From Oscillospiraceae bacterium (GTDB lineage Bacteria; Bacillota; Clostridia; Oscillospirales; Oscillospiraceae): DNA of 43,355 bases. Of the stretch, positions 28,351 through 36,768 are shown piece after piece. Under the pieces are notes generated by a model, which did no database searches, was not told the DNA's origin, and saw nothing but the letters and a program-made list of their open reading frames with translations. Each line of letters begins with the position of its first letter. Positions within the stretch are counted from its first letter, which is position 1. A program made the position numbers and the translations under genes. The stretch lies in contig JAFSDV010000031.1 of NCBI GenBank assembly GCA_017436035.1, forward strand, positions 1 through 43,355. Direction: 5' to 3'.

Positions 28351-29874
28351 ATGGGACAAAGCAGAACACAAAATACCCTCAGGAATATGTCAGTAGGTGT
28401 AGTGGGAAGGATTGTCAGCCTTCTTCTGCCGTTTGTTATCAGAACGATCATTCTACACAGACTTGGTGCTGAATATGCAGGTCTTGGAAGTCTATTCACT
28501 TCAATCCTGCAAACATTGAGTGTTGCAGAACTTGGCTTTTCTTCTGCCATCATTTTCAGCTTGTATAAGCCGGTAGCGGAGGACAACAAGCCTGAGATCT
28601 GTGCGTTGCTGTCTCTATATAAAAGGATCTATCAGATCGTCGGAATAGTGATTCTGGTAGCAGGCTTGTTCGTGATGCCCTTTCTTGATTTTTTTATTAA
28701 GGGCGATTATCCGGCAGATATTAATTTGTATTTGCTCTATGGTATTTATCTGGCAAATACGATTATTAGCTACTTTGCTTTCGGTTATAAGAATGTTATT
28801 CTCACAGTATACCAACGGCAGGATATTCTCAGCGCAATTGATCTGGTAGTAAATATTCTCCGCAGTGCCATTCAGATCGGTGTTCTTTTAATCTGCAAAA
28901 ATTATTATGCCTATATTATTTGGTTGCCTATTTTCACTTTGGCTACCAACATTGCGGTAGGCAGGATCACAAAGCACAGATACCCGGATCTCGTTTGTCA
29001 AGGCAAGATAGAAAAGAAGCGATTGAGTGCGATTTCCAAGCAAATCAAGGGCGTAGCATTGGGTAGATTTTCACTGATTGCGAGAAATACACTTGATAGT
29101 ATTATTCTGTCTGCACTATGCGGACTGACTGCGGTAGCTATGTATTCCAACTACTACTTTGTATTTAGTTCCGTAAGTGCTATTTTGATCGTTCTGCTGC
29201 AAGCAATGTCGGCCAGTATTGGAAACAGTATTGTCACCGAAACCAAAGAAAAGAACCTTGCAGATCATCATAAATTCGATTTCTACTTTATGTGGATCGT
29301 TAGCTGGTGCTGTGTATGTATGGTGTGCCTGTATCAGCCATTCATGAAGCTTTGGGCGGGAACAGAATTGCTGCTGCCATACCACACCATGATCCTCTTC
29401 TGTGTATATTTCTACGTAAATCAGTTAAGTCAGGTTAGAAGTATTTATTCGGAGTCAGCAGGTCTTTGGTGGGATTTCCGCTATGTTACTTTAGCAGAAA
29501 TGCTTGCAAATCTGACATTGAATATTGGTTTGGGCATGTGGCTAGGAATAGACGGCATCATTATTGCAACCATTATTACTGCGTTCCTATCCAGTTTTGT
29601 TGCAATTACCATGATCACCTTCAAAAAATTTTTCTGCACTTCTGCTAAGCAGTACTATCTCAACAGCGCAGTATATACATTCGCTACAGTATTGAGTTGT
29701 TGGTTAACCAGTAAAGCCTGTGATTTGGTGAAAGCAGAAGGCTTTGTGGAACTGGTCCTGCGGCTGTTGGTGTGTGTGGTAATTCCAAACGTATTCTTCC
29801 TTGCAATTTATAGCTGCTTCAAAAAATACAGAAGTTATATAGCAGGAGTAAGTCGGTTTCTTACTCGTAAATAA
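28351..29874 (+). CDS. Polysaccharide flippase (Wzx-like, MATE/MOP superfamily)
   Basis: This 507-residue protein has about twelve to fourteen transmembrane segments. It starts with a short cytoplasmic tail and GRIVSLLLPFVIRTIILHR, typical of the polysaccharide transporter branch of the MOP superfamily. It would move lipid-linked repeat units across the membrane. Together with the Wzy-like gene at 22708 it makes the locus Wzx/Wzy-dependent. Confidence 0.87.
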   Translation: MGQSRTQNTLRNMSVGVVGRIVSLLLPFVIRTIILHRLGAEYAGLGSLFTSILQTLSVAELGFSSAIIFSLYKPVAEDNKPEICALLSLYKRIYQIVGIVILVAGLFVMPFLDFFIKGDYPADINLYLLYGIYLANTIISYFAFGYKNVILTVYQRQDILSAIDLVVNILRSAIQIGVLLICKNYYAYIIWLPIFTLATNIAVGRITKHRYPDLVCQGKIEKKRLSAISKQIKGVALGRFSLIARNTLDSIILSALCGLTAVAMYSNYYFVFSSVSAILIVLLQAMSASIGNSIVTETKEKNLADHHKFDFYFMWIVSWCCVCMVCLYQPFMKLWAGTELLLPYHTMILFCVYFYVNQLSQVRSIYSESAGLWWDFRYVTLAEMLANLTLNIGLGMWLGIDGIIIATIITAFLSSFVAITMITFKKFFCTSAKQYYLNSAVYTFATVLSCWLTSKACDLVKAEGFVELVLRLLVCVVIPNVFFLAIYSCFKKYRSYIAGVSRFLTRK

Positions 29875-29893
29875 AAAACAGGAGATTTTGGCT

Positions 29894-30694
29894 ATGCTCG
29901 GTAAAATTAAGCGGAAAATCAATCGGAAATTTCTTCAAAATAATTATATAAACGCCATTAGTATGGCAGCTACAGTTGCTAACGGAGAATGTTTCCGGGA
30001 TATAAAGAACTGTAACGCAGGAAAGGCCGTAGCGATTTGCGGCGGTGGTCCTACTTTGCAGAACTATGTGCCCATTCCCGATACGCTACACGTGGCACTG
30101 AACCGAGCTCTTCTGAACAAGAACATAAAATATGATTGGTTCATTGCAGATGATTGGGACGGTGTATACTTTTTTCAGAATGAGCTGCTGAAATATGATT
30201 GCCGGAAATTCTTCGGACACCAAATTGGCGGAGATTATAGCCGTGAAATTCCAGAATCCTTCCGCATCGCCTGTAATGCAGGAAGATACTATACGGATTC
30301 CTACATGGTCGAAGATGGTTTTGAAAGTCGTTTTACCTGTGATATCGACAAAATGGCAGTTGGAAATATGCCCAACATTGCCCTGTCTGCTATGCAGATC
30401 TTACTTTTTACCCATCCTTCCAAAATTTATTTGGTGGGATGTGATGCATCCCAGGGTCACTTTGTACAGCCGGATAAATTAGACACAAAAAAAATTGAAG
30501 AACACGAAAAGGACCTGAAAATGGCTGTATCTTCTGATCGCGTTATCCAAAAATGGCTGGAGCTCAAAGCCTTTGCAGAAGCCTTCTACCCGGATGTGGA
30601 GATTATTTCTGTAAATCCGGTTGGCTTAAAGGGTATTTTTAGGGATGAATACCAAGAAGCCTTTCAGAATAATAACGGGGAGGACGGTGTATGA
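29894..30694 (+). CDS. DUF115-like protein, possible glycosyltransferase
   Basis: The ATG at 29894 (AGGAG at 29880-29884) gives 266 residues; an upstream TTG is less likely. It has AVAICGGGPTLQNYVPIPD, LHVALNRALLNKNIKYDWF, MPNIALSAMQILLFTHPSKI and YLVGCDAS. This pattern is like DUF115/MptE-type proteins and some sialyltransferase-like enzymes, with a Rossmann-like GGGPTL nucleotide site. It precedes an epimerase (4-nt overlap) and a CMP-sugar synthetase-like gene, so a transferase using a CMP-sugar is plausible. The function is not established. Confidence 0.6.
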   Translation: MLGKIKRKINRKFLQNNYINAISMAATVANGECFRDIKNCNAGKAVAICGGGPTLQNYVPIPDTLHVALNRALLNKNIKYDWFIADDWDGVYFFQNELLKYDCRKFFGHQIGGDYSREIPESFRIACNAGRYYTDSYMVEDGFESRFTCDIDKMAVGNMPNIALSAMQILLFTHPSKIYLVGCDASQGHFVQPDKLDTKKIEEHEKDLKMAVSSDRVIQKWLELKAFAEAFYPDVEIISVNPVGLKGIFRDEYQEAFQNNNGEDGV

Positions 30695-31623
30695 ACTATC
30701 TTGTGACCGGCGCCGGAGGATTTATTGGTGCGGCAATCGTTGATCGGCTCTTATGCGATGGACATACCTGCACAACCATTGATAACCTGTCAACGGGAAC
30801 GGTTGATCATATACCCCAAGGCTGCCGCTTTATCGAAGGCGACGTAGCAGATGCCCATGTTATTGATCGTCTTGCAGGAGAGCGGTTTGATGCCATTATT
30901 CATATGGCCGGTCAAAGTTCCGGAGAAATCAGTTTTGATAATCCCGTGTATGATTTGCAGACAAATACACAATCCACACTGCTGCTGCTGAAATATGCCA
31001 GAGAAACGGGCTGCAAAAAAGTTGTGTACGCCAGTTCTATGTCCACATATGGCGATCATATTCCGCCGGTATGCAACGAAGAAACAGAGCGAATCCCCAA
31101 GAGCTTCTATGCCGTGGGTAAACTGGCGAGTGAGAATTATTTGAGGATCTTTTCTGAGTTTGGCATTGCATGCACTGCACTGCGCTTCTTTAATGTATAT
31201 GGTCCCGGTCAGAATTTGAAGAATCTTCGTCAGGGAATGGCAAGCATTTTCCTGGCAATGGCAATTAACAACCGTCACATTCATGTGAAAGGCAGTAAGG
31301 ATCGGTTTAGAGACTTCGTTTACATTGATGATGTTGTAAATGCCGTATTGCTCTCTTTAGAGCGAGAACAAGGTTACGATGTATTCAATGTCTGTACGGG
31401 TGTTCCCACAACGGTAGAAACTGTAGTAGAGACGATCCGCTCCGCAATGGACTATGACGTGACGGTAGAATATACTGACAGCACACCGGGTGATCAGTTT
31501 GGTATTTACGGAGATAATCAAAAAATCCAGGAAGTCCTTGGCTGGAATCCCACTTATGATTTCAAAAATGGCATGCAGAAGATGATCGACTGGGCAGTTG
31601 CGCAAACAGCTGCAGAAACCTAA
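30691..31623 (+). CDS. NAD-dependent sugar nucleotide epimerase/dehydratase
   Basis: This extended short-chain dehydrogenase of 310 residues has VTGAGGFIGAAIVDRLL at the N-terminus, ASSMSTYGD, and YAVGK with the catalytic Tyr/Lys. It resembles UDP-glucose 4-epimerase (GalE) and WbpP-type enzymes. MSTYG in place of the SSSSVYG block is compatible with epimerase activity. The substrate is not known. It is coupled to the DUF115-like gene by a 4-nt overlap. Confidence 0.8.
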   Translation: MNYLVTGAGGFIGAAIVDRLLCDGHTCTTIDNLSTGTVDHIPQGCRFIEGDVADAHVIDRLAGERFDAIIHMAGQSSGEISFDNPVYDLQTNTQSTLLLLKYARETGCKKVVYASSMSTYGDHIPPVCNEETERIPKSFYAVGKLASENYLRIFSEFGIACTALRFFNVYGPGQNLKNLRQGMASIFLAMAINNRHIHVKGSKDRFRDFVYIDDVVNAVLLSLEREQGYDVFNVCTGVPTTVETVVETIRSAMDYDVTVEYTDSTPGDQFGIYGDNQKIQEVLGWNPTYDFKNGMQKMIDWAVAQTAAET

Positions 31624-31637
31624 AAAGGAGTAAGAGA

Positions 31638-32360
31638 ATGAAAGCTTATGCACTGTTGACAGGTCGGGGAAACAACACCCTGAAAGATAAAAACATTTTG
31701 GACTGCCTGGGGCATCCGGTTTTGTACTATCCTGCTAATGCTGCGCGTCACGCAGAAACAATTTCTTTGAAGTTCTGTAGCAGTGATGATCCCAATATTC
31801 TCCGCGAGGCAGAGAATCTGGACCATGCACCTATCGTGCGACCTGCAGAACTGGCGCTTCCCACCAGCCAGCATGTGGACTGCATTATGCACGCTTTAAG
31901 TGTAATCGAAAAAAAAGCAGGTCTGCCTGATATTCTGGTCGTGACATTGGCAAACAATGTGACGATTAAGTCCTCATGGATTGACGCTTGTGTGCGTATG
32001 ATGCAGGAGGATATGTCTATCACAGCAGTAGTTCCTGTATATCAGGACAATGACCACCATCCTCTGCGTGCTAAAACTGTAGATGCAAACGGCCGTCTGC
32101 AAATGTACGAAAAGGGTATTACCGGTAAGATCTCTACCAATCGCCAGGATCTGCCTGTCTGTTATTTCCTGTCCCATAATTTCTGGGTCCTCAACGTGAA
32201 GAACCTGTTGGAAAGCAACGGAGAAGGTCAGCAGCCCTGGGGATTTATGGGTCATAATATTGCCTATTACGAGATCCACGATTCCATTGATATCCATAAT
32301 GCTACCGATCTACTTATTGCTAAGGAATGGATCAAGGAAAACTATACCGATTTTGACTAA
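31638..32360 (+). CDS. CMP-sugar synthetase-like nucleotidyltransferase (NeuA/KdsB type)
   Basis: This 240-residue protein starts AYALLTGRGNNTLKDKNI, a variant of the cytidylyltransferase motif (usually LAARxGSKxxxxKN). It continues with LGHPVLYYPANAA, DILVVTLANNVTIKSSWID and SIDIHNATDLLIAKE, the last like the acidic metal-binding end of NeuA/KdsB. No neuB, neuC or kds gene is in the window, so the activated sugar is unknown. It is the last gene before the operon's terminal palindrome. Confidence 0.7.
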   Translation: MKAYALLTGRGNNTLKDKNILDCLGHPVLYYPANAARHAETISLKFCSSDDPNILREAENLDHAPIVRPAELALPTSQHVDCIMHALSVIEKKAGLPDILVVTLANNVTIKSSWIDACVRMMQEDMSITAVVPVYQDNDHHPLRAKTVDANGRLQMYEKGITGKISTNRQDLPVCYFLSHNFWVLNVKNLLESNGEGQQPWGFMGHNIAYYEIHDSIDIHNATDLLIAKEWIKENYTDFD

Positions 32361-32381
32361 TGGTAAATAACAATCCCCAAG

Positions 32382-32436
32382 GATAATCAACTGCCCCGGT
32401 TCGTGCTGTTTGCACAAACCGGGGCAGTTGATTATC
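32382..32436. terminator. Long palindrome between the polysaccharide locus and gpsA
   Basis: Two 25-bp arms (32382-32406 and 32412-32436) pair with a single mismatch and a 5-nt loop; the core is CTGCCCCGGTT. It lies between convergent genes and probably ends both transcripts. The usual T-tract is missing on both sides, so factor-independent termination would rely on the stem alone. Confidence 0.65.
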
Positions 32437-32471
32437 TGCATCAAAGGAGATTTTGTTCCTGATTGACGTAC

Positions 32472-33506
32472 TTAAATTCCCTCGCAGCTGCCATCCAGTG
32501 CCACGTACGGGATCTCATGCTTCTGGTCACGGTCCATCAGCATCCGAACCGTATCCTTGGGTGTTATAGCACCGCTGATCAACGCATCGATTGCTTCCAC
32601 AATGGGCATTTCTACCTGATATTCTTCCTTCAGGCGCATAGCCGCCGGCAAGGCATTTAAGCCCTCAACCACCATACCAACCTGTTTGGTAGCTTCCTCC
32701 GGTGTTTTTCCCTGCCCTAACAGCATACCGCAGCGGTTGTTGCGGCTGTGCATACTGGTGGCGGTTACGATCAGATCGCCGATACCGGCCAGACCGCCAA
32801 AGGTCTGTTCTTTGCAGCCCATAGCCATACCCAGTCTGGCAATCTCCGCCATACCTCGGGTGATCAGTGCTGCCTTGGTATTATCTCCATAACCCAAGCC
32901 CGCGGCGATGCCTGCCGCCAGCGCAATTACATTTTTCAGTGCGCCGCACAGCTCCACGCCTTTCACATCGTCGTTGGTATACACCCGCATACAGGTGTTG
33001 GAAAAGATATCCTGCACCTGACGGGCCGCATCCAGGTCCTCACAAGCGGATACGATTGTCGTCGGCAGATCCTTTGCCACCTCTTCCGCATGGGTCGGTC
33101 CGGATAAGGCTACCAGCTTCACAGTAGGATTCTTCAGCTCATCACTGATCACCTGGGTCATTGTAAACAAAGTGTCGGCTTCCACACCCTTTGCCACATC
33201 CACAATGATCTGTCCGTCCGGGATATAAGGCGCAGCCTTACGGGCAGTTGCCCGCACAAACACAGACGGCACAGCGAACAGCAAAACATCCTTCTGCCCG
33301 CACACCTGCTGTATATCACCCGTAAACAAAATACTCTCAGGAATGACCATTCCCGGAAGATTCGGGTGCTGTCGGGACGCTGAAAGGTCCTGAATCTCTT
33401 TTTCAATAGCAGACCACACAGTGACCTGATGACCGCTAACCGCCAACATTCTGGCAAGTGCCATACCCCAGGTACCTGCACCCAGAACACCAATCGTTTT
33501 CATCAT
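32472..33506 (-). CDS. gpsA: NAD(P)-dependent glycerol-3-phosphate dehydrogenase
   Basis: GpsA makes sn-glycerol-3-phosphate from dihydroxyacetone phosphate for phospholipids. The 344 residues start at 33506 or the next Met. The dinucleotide site is GVLGAGTWGMALARML, the catalytic Lys lies in GALKNVIALAAGI, and GDLIVT follows. AAAGGATG lies upstream. The gene is transcribed alone from the promoter at 33553-33581. Confidence 0.96.
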   Translation of the reverse strand: MMKTIGVLGAGTWGMALARMLAVSGHQVTVWSAIEKEIQDLSASRQHPNLPGMVIPESILFTGDIQQVCGQKDVLLFAVPSVFVRATARKAAPYIPDGQIIVDVAKGVEADTLFTMTQVISDELKNPTVKLVALSGPTHAEEVAKDLPTTIVSACEDLDAARQVQDIFSNTCMRVYTNDDVKGVELCGALKNVIALAAGIAAGLGYGDNTKAALITRGMAEIARLGMAMGCKEQTFGGLAGIGDLIVTATSMHSRNNRCGMLLGQGKTPEEATKQVGMVVEGLNALPAAMRLKEEYQVEMPIVEAIDALISGAITPKDTVRMLMDRDQKHEIPYVALDGSCEGI

Positions 33507-33552
33507 TTGATCGCATCCTTTGGTATACGTTCCTGCCCTTGCAGGTGGCTAT

Positions 33553-33581
33553 ATTATAACTGAATATCCATAATCTGTCAA
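33553..33581 (-). promoter_or_regulatory. Promoter of gpsA
   Basis: On the minus strand: -35 TTGACA (33576-33581), 17-nt spacer, -10 TATAAT (33553-33558). Both boxes are perfect consensus. The -35 box abuts the stop codon of the upstream flavin reductase-like gene. Confidence 0.85.
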
Positions 33582-34103
33582 TCATTCCACGATGTACGCC
33601 GCAGTGATCTGACCGTAATAAGCCGTATGATAATCCCCTTCATTGGCCGTTCCTTTTGCATAATAACGGTCATCGCATGCCGGGTCAATCGCAGCCGGAT
33701 CTTGGTCCTGCCGATAGATCACCTTGCACTCCAGCGTCAGCGGCAGCTGGCGGATCGCCGGTACGTTCACAGTTTTACCCTCTTCCAATGCAAGGTTCAG
33801 ACTTTCGATCTTATCCATATCCCTTCCGGACTTTGTGCCGCAAACAGTCAGAATCTGTTTGTCGATTTCGCCCAAGGGAATATTCACTGTAAACTCCGGA
33901 TTCTTTTCCAATAACTCCATTGTAAAGCGGCTCTTGCGGACAAATGCTGTAAAGATTGGTCTGCCCCATTCAATGCCCAGCGTCCCCCAGCCAATGATCA
34001 TGGTATTGACCTTACCATCGGCTTTAGTAGTCAGCAGTACGCCCTTGCCTACCGCTTCCAAAATTTTTCCTGCATAGTCCCAAACCTGAATATCTTTTTT
34101 CAT
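33582..34103 (-). CDS. Flavin reductase-like FMN-binding protein
   Basis: This 173-residue protein is of the flavin reductase / DIM6-NTAB split-barrel family and binds FMN. AGGAGG, 7 nt before the ATG at 34103, decides the start; an upstream Met gives an unsupported extension. Typical parts are GKGVLLTTK, NTMIIGWGTLGIEW, RPIFTAFVRKSRFT and TVCGTKSGRDMDKI. The physiological partner is unknown. It stands alone between gpsA and the ABC exporter. Confidence 0.82.
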   Translation of the reverse strand: MKKDIQVWDYAGKILEAVGKGVLLTTKADGKVNTMIIGWGTLGIEWGRPIFTAFVRKSRFTMELLEKNPEFTVNIPLGEIDKQILTVCGTKSGRDMDKIESLNLALEEGKTVNVPAIRQLPLTLECKVIYRQDQDPAAIDPACDDRYYAKGTANEGDYHTAYYGQITAAYIVE

Positions 34104-34244
34104 CTTCCTGCCTCCTGATTTTAATAGCATTATAATATCCTGATATGCCCGCTTTTGCAAGGGGATTTTCTGTATAGCACCCTGCGCTCTGTATAAAAAT
34201 CGCGGGGACGAAGATCGTCCCTGCGATTAAATGGCGTTTGTATT

Positions 34245-35873
34245 TTATTCTTTTTCCATGGAAACAAAACAAACCCTTTGCAATTCCTCCACCGCTTCTG
34301 GCCGATGGGTCACTAGAATAGCCTGTTTTCCAAGCTTCTGCAGATTTGCAAGCACTGCCGCCTCAGTTTGCGCATCCAGGGCAGAGGTACATTCATCCAG
34401 CAGAAAAATGGGTCGCTCCATAAGCACCGCTCTGGCGATCGCCAAACGCTGCAGCTGTCCCTTGGACAACCCCGCGTTATTCTCCCGCACCTGGGTCTGA
34501 TCCTGATGGGTCAGATCCCATACGAAGTCAGCCTGGGCAGTTTGGAGTGCCTGTCTGCAAGTCTCCTCTCCCGCCTCCGGCGCTACAAGCAGCAGGTTTT
34601 CCCGGATCGTACCGGAAAACAGAGCGAAATCCTGGGGAACATAAGCGAATAAGTGACGGGTTTGCTTTCCGCACAGAATCTCGCCGCGGTTTGTTTTCAG
34701 GTACACCCGACCCTCCTGAGGGCTGTAAAGACCCAGCATCAGCTTAAACAGGGTGGTTTTACCCTTTCCGGAGATCCCGGTCAGACACGCCCACTGATCC
34801 AGCGGAAATTCCATGTTGAAATCACTGACTACCGGCGTTTCATCACTGGGATAACGGAATGTTACATTTTCAAAAACCACCGCATCCACTTTCACCTTCC
34901 GGAAAGCATTCTCCTGTTCCTTTGCAGGAGTCAGCAGCTCTGTCAGTCTGGTTGCCGCTACTTCCATACCTGCCAGTTTTGTTATATAACCCGACAAGCC
35001 AACAACCGGACCCCGGAACAACGACAACAACTGCATCATAGCAGATAGTGAGCCATAAGATAACCGGTCTGTTGCAACCTGCGCAGCGCCCCAGAGCAGG
35101 AGCGCACCGCTTCCCACCTGAGAAGCACCTGCTACAAACGTCCCTGACGCTACTGTCCAGCGTCTGCGCCTTGCTTTTGCCTTCAATCCAACATTCAGAT
35201 GCTCCCGGAAGCGATTCAAAACCTGCTGTTCCACCTGTAATCCTTTGATCAGCTCCAGCTGCTGCAGATTTTCCTGCATCGATGCCATCACCGCATCTTC
35301 TGTTTTGCGGACCTCCCGATGTCTTTTTTTGATGAACGGGCGCACTGCGGCAGAGACTGCAGCCACAGCCACGCCCACACCGATCAAAACCGGTCCTAAT
35401 GACGGGCAAAGCATCAGCACCGCCAAAAAAGAACCGATCAGTCTGGCAACCTGTCCCACCAAAGACGGTAAGGTGTTGACCATACCGTCGCAGACGGTAT
35501 TAACATCCTCCATACCCCGGCTTAAAAGCTCTCCGCTGTGATAAGCCTGCAGCAGATGGTCCTCACTGTAGGCTGCGGACTTCAGCAGTGCATGACGCAG
35601 CCGCGCCATGCAGTGGTCTGATGTTCTGCCGGAAAACCAGCCCTGCAGCCCATAAGCTGCCAATAGCACCGCCACCACTGCCATCAGGGTAATGCCCCAT
35701 TGCAGCAGCTTCCCGTCCTGATCCACTGCTGAATCGATTACAAACTTCGTAACTACAGAAAAAGCGATCATGCTTGCAGACTGTACTACCGACAGGAAAA
35801 TCAGCAGCAGCAACCACAATGCAAACGGCAGCAACAGTTTCCAAAGGGCTGACCTGTTCCTCTTCATACCCAT
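34245..35873 (-). CDS. ABC exporter, fused membrane and ATPase domains
   Basis: This 542-residue type IV half-transporter has six transmembrane segments (about 1-310) and an ATPase domain (about 335-542) with Walker A GISGKGKTT, an ABC signature changed to LSKGQ, and Walker B FLLDECTSALD. It would work as a homodimer exporting a peptide, lipid or drug. It has its own consensus promoter (35956-35984) and lies behind the terminator of the S24-PqqD-HPrK-like operon on the same strand. The link to that operon is by neighbourhood, not by co-transcription. Confidence 0.88.
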   Translation of the reverse strand: MGMKRNRSALWKLLLPFALWLLLLIFLSVVQSASMIAFSVVTKFVIDSAVDQDGKLLQWGITLMAVVAVLLAAYGLQGWFSGRTSDHCMARLRHALLKSAAYSEDHLLQAYHSGELLSRGMEDVNTVCDGMVNTLPSLVGQVARLIGSFLAVLMLCPSLGPVLIGVGVAVAAVSAAVRPFIKKRHREVRKTEDAVMASMQENLQQLELIKGLQVEQQVLNRFREHLNVGLKAKARRRRWTVASGTFVAGASQVGSGALLLWGAAQVATDRLSYGSLSAMMQLLSLFRGPVVGLSGYITKLAGMEVAATRLTELLTPAKEQENAFRKVKVDAVVFENVTFRYPSDETPVVSDFNMEFPLDQWACLTGISGKGKTTLFKLMLGLYSPQEGRVYLKTNRGEILCGKQTRHLFAYVPQDFALFSGTIRENLLLVAPEAGEETCRQALQTAQADFVWDLTHQDQTQVRENNAGLSKGQLQRLAIARAVLMERPIFLLDECTSALDAQTEAAVLANLQKLGKQAILVTHRPEAVEELQRVCFVSMEKE

Positions 35874-35955
35874 TCCATCTCCAAACCCAGTTCTCCGCCG
35901 CTTTCATCCAAAGCAACAGAAACTGCATCCCATAGTATTTATGCGTACCAACTAA

Positions 35956-35984
35956 ATTATATTGTATTTGTATAACATTGTCAA
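35956..35984 (-). promoter_or_regulatory. Promoter of the ABC exporter
   Basis: On the minus strand: -35 TTGACA (35979-35984), 17-nt spacer, -10 TATAAT (35956-35961). The leader before the ATG at 35873 is about 75 nt. Confidence 0.85.
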
Positions 35985-36017
35985 CTTTTGCCCCATTGCC
36001 GCATGCCGCAATGACTA

Positions 36018-36049
36018 AAACCCTCTCGTGCCATAGCACAAGAGGGTTT
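36018..36049 (-). terminator. Terminator of the S24/PqqD/HPrK-like operon
   Basis: AAACCCTCT (36018-36026) pairs with AGAGGGTTT (36041-36049), and an inner GTGC/GCAC extends the stem. On the minus strand TTTTAG follows. The stem overlaps the stop codon of the S24/S26 peptidase gene. Confidence 0.8.
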
Positions 36050-36515
36050 ATTTCCCTTTCAGGTGTCGTTTCAGCCAACGGATTCCCCGATGCAAAAAAC
36101 GCCGCAGTCTTTTGCCCAGATACCAAACTCTGCAATAAATCCAATAACCGGGCTCTTTCACACTGTGATAATTCTTCCCGCGGAAGAATCCGGATACGAT
36201 GGCGATCATTTGATCATGGGTCACGCCCGGCTCCAGCACCATTTGATTATCCCCGATGCAGGTATAGGTGTCTCCTGCCCGAATCACCCGATGGAGCACA
36301 TACTGACCGTTCTCCCGCCGGTATAAGGGCAGGTCATATTGTTTCAGCTTTTCCGGAACAGGAGAAAGGATCACGCTGTCGATCCCCTCCCGAAGCATGG
36401 GACGCATACTGACCCCCCGGGGCGAAAACCGTACAGTCTGTCCGGCAGCCAGCCGTTCCTGAATCAAGGGTGCCAGCTGCTCCATTTTCAAATCTTTTTC
36501 AAGCAAGACACTCAT
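36048..36515 (-). CDS. S24/S26-family signal peptidase-like protein (Ser/His type)
   Basis: This 155-residue protein has the signal peptidase blocks: SPRGVSMRPML with nucleophile Ser36, YVLHRVIRAGD with His75 where most bacterial enzymes have Lys, and the GDNQMV box near 88-93. A Ser/His dyad is the SipW or eukaryotic-type arrangement. No clear N-terminal transmembrane segment is seen. The C-terminus is basic and aromatic and may lie on the membrane. It overlaps the PqqD-like gene by 17 nt. It probably cleaves a small set of secreted or modified substrates. Confidence 0.78.
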   Translation of the reverse strand: MSVLLEKDLKMEQLAPLIQERLAAGQTVRFSPRGVSMRPMLREGIDSVILSPVPEKLKQYDLPLYRRENGQYVLHRVIRAGDTYTCIGDNQMVLEPGVTHDQMIAIVSGFFRGKNYHSVKEPGYWIYCRVWYLGKRLRRFLHRGIRWLKRHLKGK

Positions 36516-36768
36516 ATTCCTTCAGCTTTTCGATAAAAGCATCCACACACTGGGCCGCTGTATCCCGATCCACCTCATACTCCGCCAACAGGGCATCCAC
36601 CAGCGTTTCCTGGGTTGTATCTGCACTCAGCCGCTCCCACAAAAAAGCGCCGGTCTCATTGAGCGTGATCATCTTATCCAGGTCCACCTCATCCCCCGAG
36701 GGAATCGCCACATATTCTCCGGCAACCTGCCGCAAAACAAATCCGTCTTTTAACTTCATGTCCTTCAT
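36499..36768 (-). CDS. PqqD-family protein
   Basis: This 89-residue protein matches PqqD-like RiPP recognition elements: MKLKDGFVLRQVAGEYVAIP forms the N-terminal strands, ITLNETGAFLWERL the central helix, then ALLAEYEVDRDTAAQCVDAF. Such proteins bind leader peptides for modifying enzymes. The start overlaps the HPrK-like stop by 4 nt. A Met three codons downstream is an alternative start. No radical SAM or cyclase gene is nearby. Confidence 0.82.
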   Translation of the reverse strand: MKDMKLKDGFVLRQVAGEYVAIPSGDEVDLDKMITLNETGAFLWERLSADTTQETLVDALLAEYEVDRDTAAQCVDAFIEKLKEYECLA

